This document shows, piece by piece, positions 56,946 to 64,000 of a stretch of 64,000 nt of DNA. Made by a program: the position numbers and the translations under genes. Each line of letters begins with the position of its first letter. Position 1 is the stretch's first letter. The notes under the pieces were generated by a model, which saw nothing but the letters and a program-made list of their open reading frames with translations, had not been told where the DNA came from and ran no database searches. The stretch lies in the NCBI GenBank assembly GCA_037903475.1, contig JBAJFG010000009.1, forward strand, positions 310,001 to 374,000, in the 5' to 3' direction. The DNA is from Ancylostoma caninum. Its lineage: Eukaryota > Nematoda > Chromadorea > Rhabditida > Ancylostomatidae.

Positions 56946-59534
56946 AACATTTATAGAGTGATTTTGCGTGTTCTGAGAGATCTACATCTCGAAATCTGAC
57001 GCCTATGCGCCTCTCTTAGTACCTCGCCACAGCGATTATGACTTGAGCACTCGGCTCGTAACTCATAAATTTACGCAGCGATCCTTATCTCTAACGAGAA
57101 TCCAAAGAAACACTCTTAAACCACTTTACTGCTTTACAGCATCAGTATATGTTTCAATGCATTTTTGCGTAAACAGGCAGAGTAGTTCAGACGGGGTTTA
57201 CCAAACTCTCAGAGGCATTCCCCAGTTTTTTTTTCAGTGAACGACGCCGTTTTCAGCTGATTTACATCTTCGCTGTGGAATTTCCCGGCGGACGGACGTG
57301 ATTTGCGTGAAATTTAGAGGCGGTGAAGGTTTCTTTATGGGAGACCACCCAGGGGGGCATTTGTGGGAATGGGTAGATTTCCACGCATGTTGTTGATGAT
57401 TTCCTTGAAACTCCCCAAAGCGTAGGATTTTACCATCTAGGTTAGTCTTGTGGAGTAAATATCCTGACTTGGAAATGGATGTTGTCTAATAGTTACCCCT
57501 TCTCCTGAGTTCCGAGAAAGTTTTCCAAGTAAAATCACCTCCCTCCCGGGAATATTTTACTACGTTTTCCAGGCAAGACCTCCCAGAAAGTACTTTGTCT
57601 TATCACTGCACAATTGCTCGATGATGTAATGACCCTGCAGATGATTTCGCTTAGCCTATCAACAGCGGACGGGCGGCGGCGGCCGCTGTCCTTTGATGAT
57701 GGGGGTATTTTATGAGTTTGCGAACTCCCAGCAAAGGTAACGACGCTTGATATGCTGCTCCGTCGCAGTTTGCTTGCTGTACTCTGTTCCAAACGGTCCT
57801 TATCTTCTTTAAAGTGCCTAACTTTGAGAAGTTTACCTTATTACCTTATTCCTCAGCTTTGGTTAGAGTAACTAGTATACTTGGGACCCATCTAAAATTA
57901 TAGAATAAATCAATTAATTCATTCAGTAATTGTCCATCCTATTGAAAAATACAGATATTCGAGGATAAAAGGCTCTACAGCCCATATTCCCTTTCCTTCC
58001 GGGTTGTTTTCTCCCTCTTACTCCAGCATTTCTTTTCTTTTCGACCAATTCGACCCGAATATTCAAATTCGAACGTATCTGACACGCTATTCGGCCCCAA
58101 CTATGTATGGTAACTAGATTCCCAGGTGTAACACTGTCAATTAGTGAAGCTGATCCAGTGCTGTAATCCCAGCCAGAGTTTCACGAACTTCACTAAAGAG
58201 TCGCCCGGTTTAATAGCACAGCAGAACAGGATCAAGTGAAATTATCCTCCAGAAAAACGGCGAGTTGGTGGGGTTCTTTCGAGAGGCACTCAGAGTGAGT
58301 CCTTTAATGCGCTTCAGATCGTTGGAAGCCCATTTTTCCATGATTTATTCTTAGAATTACTGCTTTAGTATAGCCATAGAGCCTTCTCATGGTTGGCTAT
58401 AAAGGTTTTTCCAGGGTAATGAGGTAATCTGGAAAATTTCCTTGACGTTTTCCAGTACTTGTTGTGCGCGCTGTGGGTATAGATGGTTTCCTATTTTCTA
58501 ACCTTTTGATCTCCTGGACGATCGATACCTACCCTTTGTACGGAATGTCGTGTCATAAGTGTTTTTCTAAATGATTAGACTATTCTATTTTTCTCAGTCA
58601 TCTATTATTAATTGTCAGCTCACCGATTATTATTTATTAATTATTAATCATCTGAATTTAATAATTTCCATATAATCAGTGTTCCGAATAAGAGGAAGTT
58701 TACGGTTTCATAGTAACTTCAAGTGGCAGAGCTTCAGGATCCGCCTGGATTCGACTTTCAACTACCGGCCAGGTTGGATTCAGGCTATCCAAAGGGACGT
58801 TGTGTAGGACGCCAATGCTCAGCGTGCTCTTCTTGTTCTGCTACAAGCGATCAGCGGTTTGATACATCGAGAAACGGGTTTTTATCTTATCAAAACGAAG
58901 TGTTGGTAGTCACACCCGCATGAAACTACTGCGAGAAATTCATATATGTACGTCTTGCAGAAAGTTCCTTTTCTTTTAGGTTCTGGCTTTTATCCAGAGA
59001 AAATGTTTTCTACTTTTTTTTATCTTTCCGTGTCCTCGCTTTTCTGTCTGTCTTCCCTTTTGCTAAATTTGCATTAGGGATCGGGAATAGGCTAACATTT
59101 ATTCAAACGTTCGGAAATTTCAAGAAATTCAAAAATCTGATGATTTACAAAAGTTTCATGGGTTCCAAAAATGTGAGATATCGAATATTCAAAAGTTCGG
59201 TGAACCCCAAATATTCGAGAATTCGAGTTTTCGAAAGAAACATCCTATGTAATTCAAATGATATCAAGCGGTGGTGCTGCAGAGCTATTGGGTATCATAC
59301 TGTAATTGTTACTGTAATTTCTGAGGAGGGTTAGGGCCAGCTACTGTAACTGCTAAGGTGTATTACAGCCAGCCGCAGTCCGTGTCCTCACTCCCCACCC
59401 CCCCCCCCTTTCCGACAACGTGTAGGTCCGAATTTTTTTTTGCAAAATTACTCTGCGGAGTTGGCCAAATAGCTGTTATAAACTATTTTCGAAGTTTTTG
59501 TTTTTATTTCAAATCTTTTATATTTTTAGTAGCC
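56946..59534. other. Unassigned sequence
   Basis: No gene is recognised. The strong acceptor at 57237 (CAGTTTTTTTTTCAG) is followed by TGA in one phase and short frames in the others. The minus frame 57535-57792 is Ser/Arg-rich without support. GC-rich GGCGGCGGCGGCC lies at 57669. 58723-58921 (+) is open with several Cys but unsupported. Confidence 0.35.
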
Positions 59535-59585
59535 ATTACAATATAATATAATATTATATAATATGCTGTACAATATAATATTTTT
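59535..59585. repeat. AT-only palindromic tract
   Basis: Short AATATA/TATATT alternations around 59540-59580, self-complementary over about 18 bp at 59543-59561 and able to extrude a cruciform. Confidence 0.6.
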
Positions 59586-62500
59586 TGATCTTCTCATTCC
59601 ATCTGGGACCGCCATTCATTTCAGCTCATACAATATTTGTACCCGTAACACTTAATGGGAGTAATATCTTAGTACTTACATCTGCTCCAACAATTGAATC
59701 TATTCTCTCTTACAGGCAAGTATGTACGTCCCGATACCAAAGCCGCTTCAGTTGCATGATGTTTGCACGAAATTTGCATGATGCGTACACGGCGAAAACT
59801 TGTTGCAAATTCCACTTCAACTGTTTTTTTCTCATTTCCTGATTGTCTGATACCAGTAGTTTCGCCTATTTACCCATTGAGAACTTCTCTATCACTACAA
59901 TAACTATTGATTTTATTGATCAACTTGGCGATCTCCGAAAAGCCCACACTTGACCAACGAACTCGTAAACACTGACCACGGAAACACTTGTGTGGTGTTT
60001 GTTCACTCTGTTGTTCAGCCACACCATCGTCGCCGTAAATCTGCACACTTTCATATCTATCATAATCTCGCATGAGTTACAATGCGCCAGTTAACGACTA
60101 AGCGTATTTAACGACCGTGTTATCAGGTGTTGCGTGATCACACTAAATAAAATAGCGTTACAGTAATGCTGATGATATTGGTTAGATAATCGACTAGCTC
60201 GAAGGATCTGATAGTTGATCGTAAACCTCAGCTAATCATATACTGTAGCTGAGACGGGAGACTGTAAATTGTATCCATGGCAGATAAGAGGTGGCTATAA
60301 ACGTAACGATGCGAGTGTGGGTGACCTTTTTTTTGGAGAGAATGGGTCGGGGTGGGATACCTATCATTTTTTCGGCACTGCTGCTTTGTTGAATCCCTTC
60401 TTTTGTCTGTATTTTTGCGTCAAAATAACGGATTACTGTATAGTCTATAGCAGTATAGTTCAGTGAAGGGAGGAACTGAAGAAAAGCCTAAGTTGTCTTT
60501 CTAAACTGCAAGGATCCTTTCAACAATGGGATAAGATGGGTAATTTCGGATAAAATTGCAACTTTTCCGACCTAGTTGGATTCCATCGCTACCATTGGCC
60601 AATAATTGGGTTCCACCGCGAAAATTTCTACGTGGAGAGCAGGCTGGTGTCCAGGTTGGTATAACAATGCACACACGCCAGTTGCGGACGCAAAAATTTC
60701 ATCGGAGGGGGATGGCGTCGTCAAAAGAGGGCGTGGCCTTGATTGGGGCTATCAGAGAATTAGTTCTAGATTTAGATTATCGGCAGCGAAATTCAAAAAT
60801 TACAATTCAAAAGGGGGATTGAGAATGATCCAGCCCATGCTTTACCTTTTTCCTGAAGAAACTTCGGAAATGTCCCCCCTTGAAATCTATCCGTTCTTCA
60901 TGGATAAACGCATAACTGAAAAATCTTCTTTCTTGTAGTACGTATGAAAAAAATATGTGAAATATTTGTTCAAAAAATGGAAGAACTTATGCATTTTATT
61001 TCAAAAGTGTTGAGTATTTGTGCCGACCGTCTGCTTGTCTCGCCAGCCTCTCTGAACAGCACACACTTTTTAACGTTCTTTTTCACCTAATGTCTCTCCA
61101 ACTACCTTCCACTATAATGCAAAGTCAATCGGTATTAACATTTGCAAGAATTGTACGTAATCTAAATGAAAAGATATTTCCTCATATATTTTCTCCTGCG
61201 TTGACAATAAACTCATCTCTTGCTCGGCCATAAGCGCACTAGCTGCACCATTTCATTACCATTATCATTCTGTAGCACCCAAATGATCATCGCCTTGCTT
61301 CACCGTTCATAACGGCTCATGAATCACAGTGATAGTGCAGGCCAACATCGCTGGATGACTAGGCAACTGTTTAATGTCAATGACATTTGACTGTACCTGC
61401 GCAAGTGACGTTACGTTTCGTTTGAAAAATCTGGGCCTATCATCTGATGTCGTTCATTTCAGTGCTGTTGTAGTGGTGCTTCCAGACTCTGTGAGCTGGG
61501 ATCTTCATACATTCTTGGTGGTCCACTTTGGATAGTCTTTGAAATTTCCTCATAATTTATGTCTATTGGAAAACCGTGCTATGACAGTGAGAACTAGCCC
61601 CTCTTGGATACCACTCTTGATTAAAAATGAGCTTTTTTTTTCATAATTCTCACAAAATTCTTACGAATTAGATATGGTCGAAATTGAAAGGTTCGACGGC
61701 TGCGCACCGCCATCTTGCTTTACACCTGATAAAGCTCTCCCCACCCAATTTAGGCGTCCAAATTTTACGATAAATAAATAAATTTTGCGTCGACTAAATT
61801 ACCAGTTCTGCAGTTGCACCTACTACATGGAATGGTCACGATTTCTGAATCCAGCGGTAAATTTAGCTAGGGTTTTAATCAACAATTTAACGACGATAAT
61901 TTCCCGAATTCGACTGTCTGATGGGCCAAAAATTCGAGTGTTCGAGAAAGGCAGTGCAGAAGAAAGGATAACAAGAGCAGTGCGGATTACTCCTATTTGG
62001 GCAATTGATTTTTCCTTGTCAGTTCTAGAATTGTTAATTAAATTGTTGATTTTTTACACACTTCTGTGTATGTTTCACATTTTAAAGGAGTTAATAGTTG
62101 CGAATATTGCAGAAAGTTAAAACGAATGTGTGACAATCACATAAGGGTTTATCAAAGGATTGGCTGTAGTTTACTTCAAGGGTGAATATTACCTTATTTG
62201 TGGAAAATCTTCTCAATCCAATTCCTTGTCAAGTTTGGACCACCCCTTGGGGATTCTCATCCCCATCAAATAGATCTCAGCCTAACGATGGTGCTAAAAT
62301 CCGCCCGAACCAGCGTGACTTGAAGGCAGACGCGACGCCGTTGGTCCAGTGTTTTTACCTCGAGGCACGAGCAATCGTGGAATCGGTAATTAGAGATTGA
62401 GACGTGCGTGAGAGGCGACGATTTTCACATGGCCACTACGTCTTTCATGTGGCGTCACGGCGAAATTCACAGAAAACGACACCGACGAAAACATGCGGCA

Positions 62501-63040
62501 TTTGTGGCGCATGCGCGTCGCATCTGAAATGGCAAGCGTTGCGAAGGATAGCACCTAGGAAATGCTGGTGACATGAATCATGTGCTCCTGTTTTCACATG
62601 TGTCGTCAAAATGTCATGAGGTTCTTGTGGAGAATTTTCTGCATTTCTTATTACTGGGTTGCAAAGTTCAAGAAATACGTAGGTGAAAAATTGAAGTAAA
62701 AAATGCGAAATAGGACAACTCTGTCGAAATACCAGGATATCGTGACAGGACTGATATGGGCCCTGTTCCGCACCTCGGTCCTGAAACGACAACCGTATTT
62801 TGCAACAACAAAGCATTTGCGATCTAGTCAACTAGAAAATTTGTTCTCTTTCACGTGTGAGATATACTTAAAATTGTTATGCGCATGAGTAAGTACAAGT
62901 TATGGACACGAGTAAGTACATGCATAATAAATTAGGTCCTAGCACGATCGCTGTTGCTCAGCTAAATTTGAAACTGATTATTCGTGGGACTTTGCGTGTG
63001 TTAACCAGGGATGTGCGTAACAAAAATTTGAATTTTCGTA
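59586..63040. other. Unassigned sequence
   Basis: No gene, RNA or repeat is recognised. Two adjacent plus frames (60556-60822, 60606-60938) overlap in different phases. GC-richer parts around 62320-62560 have no supported frame. ATAAATAAATAAATTTTGCG at 61769 is a short AATA run. Confidence 0.4.
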
Positions 63041-63102
63041 AATCGTAATTCGTAAATTTTCCAAAACCGCCGTAAATCGTAATTCGTAAATCGTAACTGA
63101 GG
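63041..63102. repeat. Short tandem repeat of CGTAAATCGTAATT
   Basis: CGTAAATCGTAATTCGTAAA at 63038 and again at 63071 in a 60-bp block, with the 7-bp subunit CGTAAAT/CGTAATT alternating. Confidence 0.8.
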
Positions 63103-64000
63103 ATCCAGGTACCATTACAAGAGTCAAATAATTTCAACTCTTTTCACAACAAAGTCATTCTCGAAATAATCTGAGGTATATATCTACTGCAGGATTGATC
63201 ACTGAACTCCGCTATCTTATCACTAGAGTGATAACGTTGTGATGAATGGACAACCTTTTTTCTCGATATTTTAAGCGAGCTGTCCAGTTCTAGAGTATTA
63301 TTTATCGCTGCGAAAACTCTCTTCATCCTGGTCGGTGTTTCTGAAGTAAACGTAAACGTGGTCGATGGTTCTATTTGTTGCAGTGCGAACCAAACCATTC
63401 ACCCTGTGGGTGAATTGGTACCAAAGGAGTTTGGATGGATAAAGCGCTGACTCGGTATTCAGTACTCCCAGCAAGTCACTGCTTAGGGCGCATGCACATT
63501 CAATACCTCTGCGATTATCAGGAAAGTAGAATGCGTGCTGCCTCTCTGAGAAGAAGTATTTCTTGTACTTTATCAAATAGTTTATGGTCACTACTAATTG
63601 GTTTATGAGAAAACGACCAGGAAGAAAACCTCTTCGCATACGACATCATACTGCAGTTGAAGTCAGAAGAACGAGGCAAAACGTATTGCTGAAGGAAATA
63701 GGCTGGGAGGGCAGCTTGTCCCACCTACGGAAAAAAGAAAACAGAGCCGAAAATGCGGCGTTCTTGTCGCACTTTATTCAGACCTTTGAGCTCCGCTTTT
63801 ACAACAGATCTTCTCTACGAACGCGATAATGAAGTTGCTATATGCCGCCTTCTTTGAATAATAGAAGCTAAAAGCAAAACAAATATTTCACTCTTAGCTT
63901 TGCTGCAAAATGCAAACACAGCAAAATCATGTACATTCACTCTTAAGCAGAAACGCTACAACGAGATTCGTTTCTCGTAGTTATTTACGAATTTGTAACG
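63103..64000. other. Unassigned right edge
   Basis: Minus frames 63144-63398, 63298-63639 and 63518-63724 overlap in different phases. One contains RRGFLPGRFLINQLVVTINY and later RTIDHVYVYFRN, which could be a decayed transposon protein, but no diagnostic catalytic motif is seen. Confidence 0.25.

Noticed and set aside
57238..57420. Exon after the very strong acceptor at 57237
   Set aside because: In the most protein-like phase the first codon after the acceptor is TGA; other phases close quickly.
1..64000. CRISPR arrays, bacterial operons, phage or plasmid features
   Set aside because: Introns, trans-splice-type acceptors and repeat content show nuclear eukaryotic DNA; no regularly spaced short repeats or bacterial gene blocks are present.

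Overview
The window looks like a gene-poor, repeat-rich piece of a nematode chromosome, most likely a clade V (strongylid, hookworm-like) parasite. Three things point that way. The one certain gene has very short introns (59 and 70 nt). Its acceptors end in T-rich stretches plus AG, and a spliced-leader-type acceptor lies 10 nt before its ATG. Moderate GC, many small foldback transposons and (AATA)n-tailed retroposon debris fit as well. Species assignment is inference.

Layout. Positions 1-439 (minus strand) hold the 5' half of a secreted DNase II-family acid nuclease gene that runs off the left edge. This is the only protein identified by homology. From there to the right edge the sequence is intergenic and/or intronic DNA made of repeats: a Tc1-like MITE with TA duplication (3001-3404); two MITEs with CAGGTG termini (5121-5390, 7651-7841); a decayed reverse-transcriptase C-terminus of a CR1/L2-type non-LTR element (10483-10930); two copies of a long foldback family (871-1310, 32934-33310); a family carrying a TGATTGG core (near 19.4, 19.7, 21.3, 21.4 and 33.4 kb); a 160-169 bp tandem array (24555-25290); a dispersed family with a GATTACCC-type motif (30, 44, 50, 55 and 57 kb); further foldbacks at 34.8, 51.0 and 53.9 kb; and a 530 bp (TTCA)n array (52591-53120).

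Several candidate exons have good splice signals but no recognised homology: 2052-2182 (+), 8788-9009 (+), 13270-13860 (-), 16332-16586 (+), 27952-28059 (+), 29134-29336 (+) and 35763-35903 (-). They are listed with low confidence. About 170 open frames of 60 or more codons are roughly what chance gives in 64 kb, so frame length alone was not accepted as evidence.

No new multi-gene system is visible. The most notable structures are the near-perfect long hairpins, above all the 578 bp foldback at 53878-54455, and three short, almost perfect hairpins (34051, 52084, 56440).
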